Assembly: GCF_001577775.1 (NCBI RefSeq)
Contig: NZ_CP010835.1
Coordinates: forward strand, 1,806,264-1,870,263
Length of the DNA stretch: 64,000 bases
Source: Pyrococcus kukulkanii
GTDB taxonomy: Archaea > Methanobacteriota_B > Thermococci > Thermococcales > Thermococcaceae
Direction of reading: 5' to 3'
Shown: piece by piece, positions 7,676 through 16,691 of the stretch
Layout: each line of letters begins with the position of its first letter
Position numbering within the stretch: the stretch's first letter is position 1
Notes under the pieces: generated by a model
Database searches by the model: none
Seen by the model: only the letters and a program-made list of their open reading frames with translations
Told to the model about the DNA's origin: nothing
Program-made: the position numbers and the translations under genes

Positions 7676-9529
7676 TCACACCCCCATCGCGGCGAGTATT
7701 ATCAATATTATAGCGAGATACCACGCGTAGACCTGAACGTTCCCATTGTAGATGTAATTTCTCGCTGTCTCGGCAAAATCCTCAATGCTCTTCCATATGT
7801 CGTGGTAAAGCTTGTCAAAGCTGATTCTCAGCCAGAATGCCATAGCTTCCTTAAGCGGAAGGAAGAAGTTTCTCCTTATCGTGAGGTTGTACTCCATCGT
7901 TACCGGGTTACCCGACTGGTACGTGTCCGTGACTGGAACCTTCCTGACTCCGGCACCCAGGAAGTAGATTATCGCGGCAATCAGCAGCCCGATGGTCATC
8001 CATATTGTGAGGAGAAGTCCATTATACCTACCGAAGCCTAGGTTAAGCTCCCATATGTTGCCGGCAATTATCGTTTTGCCGAATATTTTGTTTAATTCTT
8101 GGGCAACTAATCCTGGGGCAACACCAAATATAACGTTGAGCGCTCCAAGAATTCCCATGGCAATTGCCAACGGTAAGGGTGCATCTTTCGTATTTTCAAT
8201 GTCGCTTGGTCTCTGACCGAACCATACTGCATATGTGAACCTTATCAGGTAAACGAAACCTATTGCACTACCAAAGAACACCATCCCACCAAGTATTGGG
8301 AGATTCTCATGAATAACCGCTTCGAATATGAGCCACTTACTCGCGAATCCAACAAGCGGTGGAATTCCAGCTAGGCTGAGTATTGCTATGAACGCCATGG
8401 CGAATGTGTAGGGCATCTTCTCCGCCAATCCGCCGAAGTCCTTGAACTCCGTCTTTCCGGTTCTGTAGATTAGGGTTGCCACTATCAGGAAGAACAGTCC
8501 CTTGAAGAGGGCGTGACTTATGGCGTGGTATATTGCAGCCTCAATACTTAGAGCGGTTCCAATGCCTAAGCCAACGAGTATGTATCCTATCTGGCTTATA
8601 CTTGAGTAGGCAAAGAGCTTCCTTATGTCCTCCTGTAGTGCCGCTAGGATTCCTCCCACGATGATGGTTAGACCACCCAGGAACGCTATTATGTAGCCAA
8701 ACGTTGGTGCGCTTCTGAAGTGGCCAAACTCAACTATGAGCTTCCCGTACATGAGGATGTAGAGGAGTATGAACCCGTAAACACCAGCTTTACTCAAAAC
8801 TCCGCTGAACATTGCGGTATAGCTCTGGTTGGTTTCGCTGTAGGCATCTGGTGCCCAGACGTGAAGTGGAAACATTCCCGCTTTAACACCAAAGGCCAGA
8901 AGGAACAGGCCGTAGATTAGCATTGTCTCGGTTTTCGTAAAGAGCCCGGGACCTCCCATCATCTTCGTCATGGCATCCTGGGAGAATATCGCTGAGACTT
9001 CGGGGAATGTCAGCGTTCCGGTCTTGGCGTATATCAGGCCTATCGCAATCAGCATCGCGTAAGCCCCGACTATGCTGAGTATGAAGTACTTCAGTGAAGC
9101 ATGCCTATTGTACCTCAGGACCATCATGAAGCTAGCGAACGTCATGACTTCCCAAGCTATGAAGAATGTTATTAGGTCGTAAGCCATGAATACTCCAAGG
9201 ACTCCGGTGAGGCTCATCAGGGCGAAGAGCCACTCCCAGTTATCCCTCGCAGTTGATACCATTCCCAGGATAGCGGTAAAGCCCACAACGGCAGCTATCA
9301 TTGAAAATACCCATGTCAAGTGGGAGAGCATCAAGCCAAGCTTAAACCCTGCAACGTTTATCGTGAACTCAAGCCTCCCTCCAAGTGAGGGGTACAGTTT
9401 GATGAGTAAGGCTAAGGGGACCAGCGAACCTGCAACGCCGATGATCTCCCTTACCCCCCTAACCCTCAGAAGCCAAGCCAAGAACCCCGCAACTAGAGGT
9501 GAAATTACGATGATTGGCAACTCATTCAT
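7676..9529 (-). CDS. mbxH': MBX subunit H', second antiporter-like subunit (MrpD/NuoN/NuoL family)
   Basis: 617 residues with about 14 hydrophobic segments, a proton-conducting-transporter family core and the conserved KAGMFPLHVWAPDAYS region. It is about 120 residues longer than MbxH. The extra C-terminal part, from about residue 490, holds further helices (KLYHDIWKSIEDFAETARNY, then a last transmembrane segment), reminiscent of the lateral-helix extension of NuoL. Having two such antiporter subunits (H and H') distinguishes MBX from MBH, which has one. Overlaps the end of mbxH by 4 bases. Confidence 0.92.
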   Translation of the reverse strand: MNELPIIVISPLVAGFLAWLLRVRGVREIIGVAGSLVPLALLIKLYPSLGGRLEFTINVAGFKLGLMLSHLTWVFSMIAAVVGFTAILGMVSTARDNWEWLFALMSLTGVLGVFMAYDLITFFIAWEVMTFASFMMVLRYNRHASLKYFILSIVGAYAMLIAIGLIYAKTGTLTFPEVSAIFSQDAMTKMMGGPGLFTKTETMLIYGLFLLAFGVKAGMFPLHVWAPDAYSETNQSYTAMFSGVLSKAGVYGFILLYILMYGKLIVEFGHFRSAPTFGYIIAFLGGLTIIVGGILAALQEDIRKLFAYSSISQIGYILVGLGIGTALSIEAAIYHAISHALFKGLFFLIVATLIYRTGKTEFKDFGGLAEKMPYTFAMAFIAILSLAGIPPLVGFASKWLIFEAVIHENLPILGGMVFFGSAIGFVYLIRFTYAVWFGQRPSDIENTKDAPLPLAIAMGILGALNVIFGVAPGLVAQELNKIFGKTIIAGNIWELNLGFGRYNGLLLTIWMTIGLLIAAIIYFLGAGVRKVPVTDTYQSGNPVTMEYNLTIRRNFFLPLKEAMAFWLRISFDKLYHDIWKSIEDFAETARNYIYNGNVQVYAWYLAIILIILAAMGV

Positions 9530-11007
9530 GCTCCCACCCCCATGAGAGGGACGTTCTTAACGTAGTTGGCCACGTTGAATATGTCGCTTCCTGCCTTAAC
9601 GACGATATTCCACACGGGTGCTGGATCAACGCCTATGATTATTATGATCGCAACAAGTATGATTAGTATTCCTGCGATTGCTCCTTCTTTGATCCTAGTT
9701 CCTCCACCCATGAACCACATCCTGTGGATAAGCCTGAAGTAATAGACTGCCTCAACTACACTCGCGAACAGCACTAGCACTGCGGCCCAGAAGAATCCTG
9801 CTTGAAGGGTTGCTAGGATAATTTTGAGCTTGCTCCAGAATACGTTGAATAGTGGCACTCCAACCGTCGCTACTCCCGCAACGGTTATAGCCAGTGCTGT
9901 AAGCGGCATTCTCTTGCCCAGTCCCTCAAAGTTCTCCATGGTTGTTCCACCTACTGTGAGCCCAACGTATCCTATGGCGAGGAAGAGAAGGGCCTTCACT
10001 ATTGCATGGTTGACCATATGGAAAACTCCGGCATCAACTCCAGCCTGGGTTCCCAGGGAGAATGCCAACGCTATTAGGCCTATCTGGCCTATACTCGAGT
10101 ACGCTATCATCCTCTTAACGTCTTTCTGCCTTAATGCTGAAAGTTCGGCAAACACGACCGTTAGAGTTGCCATTATTACGAGTAATCTAAGAAGTGAGCT
10201 CCAACCGCTAGCCTTTTGTAGGAGGTAGAGTAGTCTTGCCAGGGCATATATCCCGGCCTTGACTACGAAGGCGGAGAACATTGCCGTTATTGGGTGTGGG
10301 GCTGCTTGGTAGGCATCAGGTGCCCAAGCGTTTAGGGGGAACAGTTCAGCTTCAACCGCGAGCCCGAACATTATGAGGGCTAGCCCCACTTGGGCCACTA
10401 TTGGATTTATTGAGTTTGCAAGTTCAGCTAGTTGGGCCATGTTGAGCGTTCCAGTGGCCCCGTAGAGGAGGGCAACACCTACGAGGAAGAAGCTTGATCC
10501 TATCCCCCCTAAAACTATGTACTTCATCGAGGCCTCTGCCGCCTCCCCGGTCTTGTTATATGCGGTTAAGGCATAGGCTGTGATCGCGGTGATCTCCATA
10601 AAGACGAATAGGTTAAATATATCTCCCGTGGCAATCATTCCGGTGGCTCCAAGCATCAGTAGGAGGAAAAGCATTGCATATTTGTCTATTGGCTCAGTTG
10701 TTACAGCTTTAAGGCTGAAGATGGCCATGATGAAGCTAACGAGCGCTATTATCAGGACGAACAGCGCTGCAAAGTGCCCTATGTAGAGGTTAATTCCTAT
10801 TGGGGGCCTCCAGCCACCGGCGTAGATTATTATCGGTTTGCCAGTTGTGTACACCTCTTTGAATACCCATCCGGCTATTCCCGTCTGGATTAACGTGATG
10901 AGGACGAGGTATGGCTTTATCAGTGACTTATTTATCTGTTTTAGCACGGGAACGAAGAATGCGCTGATGAGAGGGAGAGCTATTAACAAGGATGCAACCT
11001 GGTTCAT
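9526..11007 (-). CDS. mbxH: MBX subunit H, antiporter-like subunit (MrpD family)
   Basis: 493 residues and about 14 hydrophobic helices, with LFPLNAWAPDAYQAAPHPITAMFSAFVVKAG-type core motifs of MrpD/NuoN (conserved Lys and His in the central membrane axis). It is expected to take part in cation translocation driven by the redox module. GAGGTTGAGAGG precedes its ATG inside the end of mbxG. It overlaps neighbours on both sides by 4 bases, a compact co-transcribed arrangement. Confidence 0.92.
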   Translation of the reverse strand: MNQVASLLIALPLISAFFVPVLKQINKSLIKPYLVLITLIQTGIAGWVFKEVYTTGKPIIIYAGGWRPPIGINLYIGHFAALFVLIIALVSFIMAIFSLKAVTTEPIDKYAMLFLLLMLGATGMIATGDIFNLFVFMEITAITAYALTAYNKTGEAAEASMKYIVLGGIGSSFFLVGVALLYGATGTLNMAQLAELANSINPIVAQVGLALIMFGLAVEAELFPLNAWAPDAYQAAPHPITAMFSAFVVKAGIYALARLLYLLQKASGWSSLLRLLVIMATLTVVFAELSALRQKDVKRMIAYSSIGQIGLIALAFSLGTQAGVDAGVFHMVNHAIVKALLFLAIGYVGLTVGGTTMENFEGLGKRMPLTALAITVAGVATVGVPLFNVFWSKLKIILATLQAGFFWAAVLVLFASVVEAVYYFRLIHRMWFMGGGTRIKEGAIAGILIILVAIIIIIGVDPAPVWNIVVKAGSDIFNVANYVKNVPLMGVGA

Positions 11008-11348
11008 CCTCTCAACCTCCTTACCTCTTCTATGTTTAGGGTTCCATACTTCTCATACAGGATTATAGCAACGCTAAGTGCCATTGCGGTTGTGGCAACT
11101 CCTATAACTATCGCGGTAAGAACTAGGGCCTGTGGAATTGGATCTACGGCTTGAGAAGGAGTTATGCTTTCGCTAAGAATTGGGGCTGACTTTCCGGATA
11201 CATATCCTATACTTATCAGGAGCAAGTTTACACCTGTCTCCATTATGCTGAGTCCGATGAGTATCTTTAGGAGGTTCTTCTTTACAAGGACAGCATAAAG
11301 GCCTATGAGTATTAGGGCGATTGCCCCGAAGTAATAGGCTGAGATCAT
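11004..11348 (-). CDS. mbxG: MBX subunit G (MrpC/NuoK family)
   Basis: 114 residues, three hydrophobic helices, with the MrpC-like segments NLLLISIGYVSG and DPIPQALVLTAIVIGVATTA. NuoK/MrpC proteins sit between antiporter modules and contribute acidic residues to the ion path. It overlaps mbxF and mbxH by four bases each. Confidence 0.92.
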   Translation of the reverse strand: MISAYYFGAIALILIGLYAVLVKKNLLKILIGLSIMETGVNLLLISIGYVSGKSAPILSESITPSQAVDPIPQALVLTAIVIGVATTAMALSVAIILYEKYGTLNIEEVRRLRG

Positions 11349-12052
11349 TCTTTCACCTCCTCCTTGAGCATGTTGTCTATAATTCCGCTGAGCTCCGTCC
11401 CGACCTTAATTCCAATGATCGTGTAGATTACTGGGATGAAGCCTCCGCTGAACAACCTTCCTACGTTGCTTGTTCCGAGGTGCCATGTCTGCCATATCCA
11501 GTCGAAGAGGAAGTATCCCCCAATAGCTAATCCAATGAGGCCAACAAGAACGTAGCCCATCCCTGCGAACCCCTCCGTGACCTCGAAGCCTTTGTGTGGG
11601 ATCTCATAGATTGTGAATGCCATGTACATTAGGAGGAATGCTGTAGCTATCGTTGCTCCTCCTGGGAAACCTCCTCCTGGGGTAAGGTGACCGTGGATGA
11701 ATATGTACATTCCAAACAGCATTATGAATGGGAACAGTAGTTTTGAGCCCGTGGTGAGCACAACGGATCCCTTAGTCTTTGCAGTTCTCTTCCTTTTCTT
11801 TCTCCACAGAAGGGCCCCAACTCCGGTAGAAGCTATGAACAAAACGGTGACTTCACCAAGGGTGTCGAAACCTCTGTAGTTAACTACAACGGCCGTTACC
11901 GCGTTTACTGCTCCAGTTTGCTCCTTTACGTGCTCTAAGTAGTACTTTCCCACCAACATCTTGTCTTGACCAAAGGGGACTTGAGATAATCCCTGGGCGA
12001 GCCAGTATCCTATGATCAGGATGGCAACTATAGCAAGTGCCCTTTTCAGCAT
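11345..12052 (-). CDS. mbxF: MBX subunit F, fused MbhE/MrpB-like subunit
   Basis: 235 residues. The N-terminal part (about 1-85) resembles MbhE, with GFDTLGEVTVLFIASTGVGALL. The C-terminal part is an MrpB domain with the MFGMYIFIHGHLTPGGGFPGG motif. In MBH these are two proteins (E and F); here they are one chain, as is known for MBX. GGTGGTGA precedes the ATG. Subunit lettering follows my memory of the P. furiosus operon and may differ between authors. Confidence 0.88.
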   Translation of the reverse strand: MLKRALAIVAILIIGYWLAQGLSQVPFGQDKMLVGKYYLEHVKEQTGAVNAVTAVVVNYRGFDTLGEVTVLFIASTGVGALLWRKKRKRTAKTKGSVVLTTGSKLLFPFIMLFGMYIFIHGHLTPGGGFPGGATIATAFLLMYMAFTIYEIPHKGFEVTEGFAGMGYVLVGLIGLAIGGYFLFDWIWQTWHLGTSNVGRLFSGGFIPVIYTIIGIKVGTELSGIIDNMLKEEVKE

Positions 12053-12055
12053 AGC

Positions 12056-12340
12056 TCACCACCTCACCCACCAGCCGGGCTTCTCCTCTTCCTCGGTCTC
12101 ATACCTATACGTTCTCTTAATTGCGAAGATGAACACCGCTCCGCTGAGAGCTGCTCCTATGGCTGCCTCAGTCATTGCGACGTCAGGGGCTTGCAGGAAG
12201 AAGAACAGTATCGATGCGAACAGGCTTACAGCTGCCATACCAACAGTTGCAGCTAGTAAATCCCTCCATTCAACTGCAAGAATTGCTGAGATGATCATGA
12301 GGCCTATTATAACGTACTCTATACACGCTATGCAGTTCAT
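12056..12340 (-). CDS. mbxD: MBX subunit D (MbhD, DUF4040)
   Basis: 94 residues with three hydrophobic helices and the LQAPDVAMTEAAIGAALSG motif of MbhD and of the C-terminal region of MrpA. It contributes to the antiporter-like membrane module. Three bases separate its stop from the mbxF start, and its start overlaps the mbxC stop by four bases. Confidence 0.9.
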   Translation of the reverse strand: MNCIACIEYVIIGLMIISAILAVEWRDLLAATVGMAAVSLFASILFFFLQAPDVAMTEAAIGAALSGAVFIFAIKRTYRYETEEEEKPGWWVRW

Positions 12341-12723
12341 TCTTCTCCCCCCTCACTTACATTTCCTTCGGAAGCCTTCTTCTCGAGGTGCTCCCTGTAC
12401 TTGTCAACAACGCTACCTTCCCACAGGGGGATTCCTGATTTGTATGCTCCCCTGATTAGGGCATGTGCGCTTATTGGGTTCGTGAGAAGAAGGAATACTG
12501 CAATCACTATTGCCTTGGTTAGCCATGCAATGCTTAATCCCTCTCCCACGGCCCAGAGACCTGTTCCCACTATAACGCCTAGGGAACCCAGGGTTGCACT
12601 CTTTGTAGCTGTCTGCATCCTGTTGTATACATCTGGCATCCTGATGAGGCCTAGAGTTGAGAGGAAGTAGAATATTGTTCCAAACAGCACCAAAAACTCT
12701 CCAATCCAAGCTAGAACACTCAT
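12337..12723 (-). CDS. mbxC: MBX subunit C (MrpG family)
   Basis: 128 residues. It carries the MrpG signature of three helices and the GLIRMPDVYNRMQTATKSAT loop followed by NPISAHALIRGAYKSG. Its charged C-terminal tail is cytoplasmic. Its start overlaps mbxB by four bases. Confidence 0.92.
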   Translation of the reverse strand: MSVLAWIGEFLVLFGTIFYFLSTLGLIRMPDVYNRMQTATKSATLGSLGVIVGTGLWAVGEGLSIAWLTKAIVIAVFLLLTNPISAHALIRGAYKSGIPLWEGSVVDKYREHLEKKASEGNVSEGGEE

Positions 12724-12974
12724 AGGCCTCCCTCCAGATACCTCGCAAACGCTATAACTCCGGCGAACGATAGGATCGCATAGACCAATGCCACATCGAG
12801 AAATATCGTCCTCTTGTAGTACAGGGAGAACAGCACCATAAGGCCGACGGTTATGGTCGTCATGATATCTACAGCAACGAGCCTGTCGACGGTCGTTGGC
12901 CCTCTAAAGACCCTATACATGCTCAGGAGGGTGGCTATCGCTATCAAAGCGAGGTAAATATTAATCCCCATCAT
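12720..12974 (-). CDS. mbxB: MBX subunit B (MrpF family)
   Basis: 84 residues, three helices, with the MrpF motif YRVFRGPTTVDRLVAVD between the first two helices. It is part of the Mrp-like Na+/H+ module. It overlaps mbxA and mbxC by four bases each. Confidence 0.92.
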   Translation of the reverse strand: MMGINIYLALIAIATLLSMYRVFRGPTTVDRLVAVDIMTTITVGLMVLFSLYYKRTIFLDVALVYAILSFAGVIAFARYLEGGL

Positions 12975-13477
12975 TCGAAGATCACCTTCAGAAACTTTTC
13001 AAAGGGCTTCGTAATGTTCTCTGATGCACCTTCAACTGAGGAATCCTTTACGTCTATCCAGTGTATGAAGTACTTATCCCCATCAACGTCTAGGGTTATT
13101 GTTCCTGGGGTTAGCGTGATTGAATTGGCTAGTGCCAGCCTGCCGACGTTGTTTTTAAGCTCCGTCCTACACTCAACAATTCCTGGGTTTATCGGTCTTT
13201 TTGGGTGCAGAACTCTATAAGCCACATCTAGGTTTGCAAGGATCATGGCCCATAGGAAGTAGGGTATATAGGCTATGAAGTAGGCAACCCTCTTGGGGTG
13301 AAGGTTTGCAAGTCCTCTAGTCGTGAAGATATCGTACGTGAGCAATGCGACGATTGCAGAGAATATCGCTCCAATGAGGAGCTCTTGGGGATCAAGGCTT
13401 GCCGTTAAGAAAAGCCATATTACGAATAAAACGATGAATGTGTACAAGTACTTGCTAATTCGGCTTGCCTCTGCCAT
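12971..13477 (-). CDS. mbxA: MBX subunit A (MrpE family)
   Basis: 168 residues; first gene of the 13-gene operon. It has MrpE features: two N-terminal helices with FLTASLDPQELLIGA, then a cytoplasmic domain with SITLTPGTITLDVDGD and FIHWIDV. GGAGGG precedes the ATG. The promoter and a SurR-like operator lie 60-80 bases upstream. Confidence 0.92.
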   Translation of the reverse strand: MAEASRISKYLYTFIVLFVIWLFLTASLDPQELLIGAIFSAIVALLTYDIFTTRGLANLHPKRVAYFIAYIPYFLWAMILANLDVAYRVLHPKRPINPGIVECRTELKNNVGRLALANSITLTPGTITLDVDGDKYFIHWIDVKDSSVEGASENITKPFEKFLKVIFE

Positions 13478-13534
13478 TTTTGACCCTCCAAAATGGTCGT
13501 TGCATGAAAATTTTTTCCACTAAATACACCATTG

Positions 13535-13543
13535 GTTTAGAAC
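13535..13543. promoter_or_regulatory. SurR-like operator at the mbx promoter
   Basis: GTTTAGAAC matches the SurR core GTTn3AAC exactly. Five bases further in the plus direction stands TTT, against the consensus extension GTT. The site lies between the mbx TATA box (13548-13555) and the predicted start point near 13525, a position that would block transcription when occupied. SurR of P. furiosus is known to repress mbx without sulfur and to let go when oxidised. The regulator gene is not in this window. Confidence 0.6.
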
Positions 13544-13547
13544 GTAC

Positions 13548-13555
13548 TTTTATAA
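13548..13555 (-). promoter_or_regulatory. TATA box of the mbx operon
   Basis: TTTATAAA, self-complementary, lies 70-78 bases upstream of the mbxA ATG. A start point about 25 bases downstream would give a leader of roughly 45-50 bases, which contains the mbxA ribosome binding site. Confidence 0.55.
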
Positions 13556-13642
13556 ATGTTTGCCCTAAATATCGAAGTTTAAAACCATAGGTTATGTATT
13601 CATGCAGACCTATGAAGCCAATTTTTCATATATGCGCAAAAC

Positions 13643-13650
13643 TTTTTATA
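13643..13650 (+). promoter_or_regulatory. TATA box of the radical SAM (Tes-like) gene
   Basis: GCAAAAC (BRE-like) followed by TTTTTATA is centred about 35 bases before the ATG at 13682. The leader would be short, just containing GGTGGT. It is divergent from the mbx promoter with about 90 bases between the two TATA boxes. Confidence 0.5.
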
Positions 13651-13681
13651 CTTTAGGCTAGAAAACTCGGCAGGTGGTGGT

Positions 13682-15445
13682 ATGACGGAAAACGTGGGAG
13701 AGATCCCTAGCGGTGAAAAAGAGTTTGAAACTCTCACTAGGAGAATGCGTGAGATAATTGAATTCCCTGAGATAACTGAAGAAGAATTCGAGAAAATGCT
13801 AAGGAGTGCAAGCAGGGGTTATGGTGGTTCTCTACCTCACAGAACGTACTCACTATGCCCCGAAAGTAGGAGGGTTGTTCCCGCCGTTGTGTGGGAAAAA
13901 GATGGCATGGTTTGGATAACCAAAAAGTGTCCTGAGGGCATGATAACTGACCTATACTACGAGGATGTTGAGCTGTATTATAGATTTTCAAAATGGAAGT
14001 TTGAAGAAAAGAAGCTGTTTTCAGCGAATGTTGAAAATACAGGTGCTAATTGTCCCTTCGATTGTGGCCTCTGTCCAAGGCATCGCTCCCATACGAGCCT
14101 TTTGAACATCGTCTTAACGAACAGATGTAATTTAAACTGCTGGTACTGTTTCTTTTATGCCCGTGAAGGAGAACCAATTTACGAGCCAATATTAGAACAA
14201 ATTAGAATGATGCTTAGAAATGCGAAGAAGGAACACCCAATTGGGGCCAATGCCGTTCAGTTCACCGGTGGGGAGCCAACCCTTAGGGACGACTTAATCG
14301 AGATAATCAAGATAGCAAAGGAGGAAGGCTACGATCACGTTCAGCTGAATACTGATGGAATAAGGCTTGCATTTGAGCCAGAGCTTGTGAAGAAGATTAG
14401 GGAGGCTGGCGTGAACACGCTTTACCTTAGCTATGATGGAATGACGCCACAAACCAACTGGAAGAACCACTGGGAGATACCACTAATATTTGAGAACGTG
14501 AGGAAGGCAGGAGGGCCTGGAATAGTTCTCGTCCCAACTCTCATAAGGAATGTAAATGACCACGAGGCAGGGGCGATAATTAACTTCGGCCTTAATCATC
14601 TTGATATAGTTAGAGGAGTTAACTTCCAGCCAATATCTCTCGTTGGTAGGGTTCCAAAGAAGGAGAGGCAGAGATTTAGGATCACGATTGCGGGGGCAAT
14701 AAAGAAGATAGAGGAGCAAACCAATGGCGTAATAGCGAGGGAAGATTGGTATCCAATACCAATTGCCGGTCACATAGCTAGGTTCTTTGAGGTATTCACG
14801 GGAAAGAAGTACTACATGACGAGCCACTTCGCCTGCGGTGCTGCAACTTACGTATTCCTTGACAAAGAGGAAAAGAAAGCTATACCCCTTCCAAGGTTCA
14901 TAGATGTGGAAGGTTTTGTGGAGTTCCTACTTGAGAAGGCTGAGGAAATCGAAAAGGCTAGGTTTAAGGGGCTTGCAAAGCTCAAGGCAATAGGTGAGAC
15001 GGTATTCCTAAAATTCAAGCAGTTCTACGATGAAAAGTACGCTCCTAAGGGTCTTGATGTCCTAGGATTAATCAAAAACGCGTTCATGTATGGAAACTAT
15101 GATGCCCTTGGCAAATTCCACACTAGAACATTGTTCCTTGGGATGATGCACTTCATGGACGAGTACAACTATGATGTGGAAAGGGTTGAGAGGTGTGTCA
15201 TTCACTATGCAATGCCCGACGGAAGGATAGTTCCATTCTGTACCTTCAATGTTATCCCGGAGATATACAGAGACAAGGTTCAGAGGCAATTCAGCTATTC
15301 CTGGGAAGAGTGGAAGAAGCTACATCCAGACTGGGATTACGCGAAGGACAAGTACGTGAGAACTAAGGAGTTCGTTGAAAAAATGAAGAAGAGCGAACTC
15401 TACAGGAAGACGTACATCGACATCGAGAACTACTTTGCGAGGTGA
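13682..15445 (+). CDS. radical SAM enzyme, tetraether lipid synthase-like (COG1964)
   Basis: 587 residues. The radical SAM motif is CNLNCWYC in TNRCNLNCWYCFFYA, followed by the GGEPT motif. Just before it, NCPFDCGLCPRH supplies an extra cysteine group, and further cysteines lie in HFACGAA, ERCVIHYA and PFCTFN. This cysteine layout (one SAM cluster plus additional clusters) is that of archaeal Tes (GDGT/MAS synthase), which joins the tails of two archaeol lipids to make membrane-spanning tetraethers. Thermococcales encode more than one COG1964 paralogue, so this copy could act on another lipid or radical step. GGTGGT precedes the ATG. Confidence 0.75.
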   Translation: MTENVGEIPSGEKEFETLTRRMREIIEFPEITEEEFEKMLRSASRGYGGSLPHRTYSLCPESRRVVPAVVWEKDGMVWITKKCPEGMITDLYYEDVELYYRFSKWKFEEKKLFSANVENTGANCPFDCGLCPRHRSHTSLLNIVLTNRCNLNCWYCFFYAREGEPIYEPILEQIRMMLRNAKKEHPIGANAVQFTGGEPTLRDDLIEIIKIAKEEGYDHVQLNTDGIRLAFEPELVKKIREAGVNTLYLSYDGMTPQTNWKNHWEIPLIFENVRKAGGPGIVLVPTLIRNVNDHEAGAIINFGLNHLDIVRGVNFQPISLVGRVPKKERQRFRITIAGAIKKIEEQTNGVIAREDWYPIPIAGHIARFFEVFTGKKYYMTSHFACGAATYVFLDKEEKKAIPLPRFIDVEGFVEFLLEKAEEIEKARFKGLAKLKAIGETVFLKFKQFYDEKYAPKGLDVLGLIKNAFMYGNYDALGKFHTRTLFLGMMHFMDEYNYDVERVERCVIHYAMPDGRIVPFCTFNVIPEIYRDKVQRQFSYSWEEWKKLHPDWDYAKDKYVRTKEFVEKMKKSELYRKTYIDIENYFAR

Positions 15446-15450
15446 TTTAA

Positions 15451-15726
15451 ATGAAGAGGATCACGGTAAAGCTGGACAAGATAAGCGGGGAAGAGGCTAT
15501 GAGGCTTCAGTATGAGCTTTCCCTCAACGATGCAATCTACAGGGTATTCATAAATCCGTACCTTAAGGAGGCCAGGATAACTTTCGATGACTCGAAGATA
15601 AAGCTTGAGGAGGTACTTGAAAAGCTTAAGGACTTCCAGCCAAACGTCACAGGGATGGAAGAAGTTAGCCTAGAAAAAGTTATAGAGGAGAGCATGAGCT
15701 GGAACAACAAACTCAAAGCTTACTGA
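15451..15726 (+). CDS. small conserved protein following the Tes-like gene
   Basis: 91 residues, GAGGTGATTTAA before the ATG, 5 bases after the stop of the radical SAM gene, so surely co-transcribed. The composition is soluble and charged, with a predicted beta-alpha-beta pattern (VKLDKISGEEAM, VFINPYLKEARITFDDS, LEEVLEKLKDFQP) that resembles heavy-metal-associated or ACT-type folds but without CxxC. I do not recognise the family. It may assist the radical SAM enzyme. The end overlaps the convergent kinase by 14 bases. Confidence 0.65.
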   Translation: MKRITVKLDKISGEEAMRLQYELSLNDAIYRVFINPYLKEARITFDDSKIKLEEVLEKLKDFQPNVTGMEEVSLEKVIEESMSWNNKLKAY

Positions 15727-16642
15727 ATATTTCCCTTGCCTCACTATATTTCATCAATTCTTCCCTTCTTGGAACGCTCCATGCTCCCCTTTTAGTTGTT
15801 GATAGGCCAGCAACTAGGTTTGCAAACCTTCCGATTTTCATTAAAGTGCTTTCAGTGAAGTACTCCCTAAACGCAATAACACCTACAAGGAGTGCCGCTG
15901 TGAAAGCATCTCCTGCTCCCGTTGTATCGATGGGTTTTACTGGATATCCTGGGATTTTAACTTCATATTCTTGAGTCCTTAAAATGCATCCCTCTTTTCC
16001 GAGTGTTATTGCGGTTAGTAACCTTCCTTCTGCTTTTATTCCTTCTCCTTCTAACAATTTTAACTCTTCATCGCTAACCTTAAGGATATCGGCGAGCCCT
16101 ATGGCCTTTTCAATCGTTTTGAACATCTCCTCCTCCCTGTTTCTCCATAGGTCTCTCCTTATGTTAACGTCGAAGCTGATAACTGCCCTGTCTCTGAGCT
16201 CTTCCATTACCCATAGCATCGTTTCTCTGCTTGAGCTTCTCGCCAGTAGAACGGAACCAAAGTGGACTATCCTCGAATCCTCGAGGATATTAAAGTTTAT
16301 ATCCTCCCTCCTTAGATTAAAGTATGCAACGCCATCATAGAGGATGAAGGAGGGCTTAGCGCCCTTAAGCTGGACGAATACAACTCCCGTATGCTTCTCC
16401 GTATCGATGGCAATGCCATCCGTGTTTACACCCTCTTCTTTTAACCTTTCAAGCAGGAACCTTCCAAAGGGGTCATCCCCTACTTTGCTTATCAGCGAAG
16501 CCTTTACGCCTAATCTAGAGATCCCAACAGCAACGTTGGCCGGCGCGCCTCCAGGATGTTTTTCAAACCTTTTTATGTCCTTTAAATCTCCCTCTTCAAC
16601 TGCTATCATATCTATGAGAACTTCTCCAATCGATGTTATCAT
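15713..16642 (-). CDS. PfkB-family sugar kinase
   Basis: 309 residues of the ribokinase fold. Visible are the GGAPANVAVGISRLG substrate-binding motif near residue 30 and DTTGAGDAFTAALL, containing the anion hole and catalytic Asp, near residue 240. It transfers phosphate from a nucleotide to a sugar or sugar acid; the substrate cannot be named. GGTGGT precedes the ATG. It is divergent from an isomerase-like gene, so both may belong to one sugar pathway. Confidence 0.88.
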   Translation of the reverse strand: MITSIGEVLIDMIAVEEGDLKDIKRFEKHPGGAPANVAVGISRLGVKASLISKVGDDPFGRFLLERLKEEGVNTDGIAIDTEKHTGVVFVQLKGAKPSFILYDGVAYFNLRREDINFNILEDSRIVHFGSVLLARSSSRETMLWVMEELRDRAVISFDVNIRRDLWRNREEEMFKTIEKAIGLADILKVSDEELKLLEGEGIKAEGRLLTAITLGKEGCILRTQEYEVKIPGYPVKPIDTTGAGDAFTAALLVGVIAFREYFTESTLMKIGRFANLVAGLSTTKRGAWSVPRREELMKYSEAREIFSKL

Positions 16643-16691
16643 GGTACCACCATTTATTTATCCTATCTCCCAACTATTAAAGGGGATTGTC

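Noticed and set aside
9186-9545. Long plus-strand frames opposite mbxH', mbxH and mbxM
   Set aside because: They mirror hydrophobic-helix codons of real genes and have no ribosome sites or family motifs.
16344-16691. Upstream extension of the isomerase-like frame
   Set aside because: It is antisense to the PfkB kinase gene; the family-like protein starts at the ATG at 16692.
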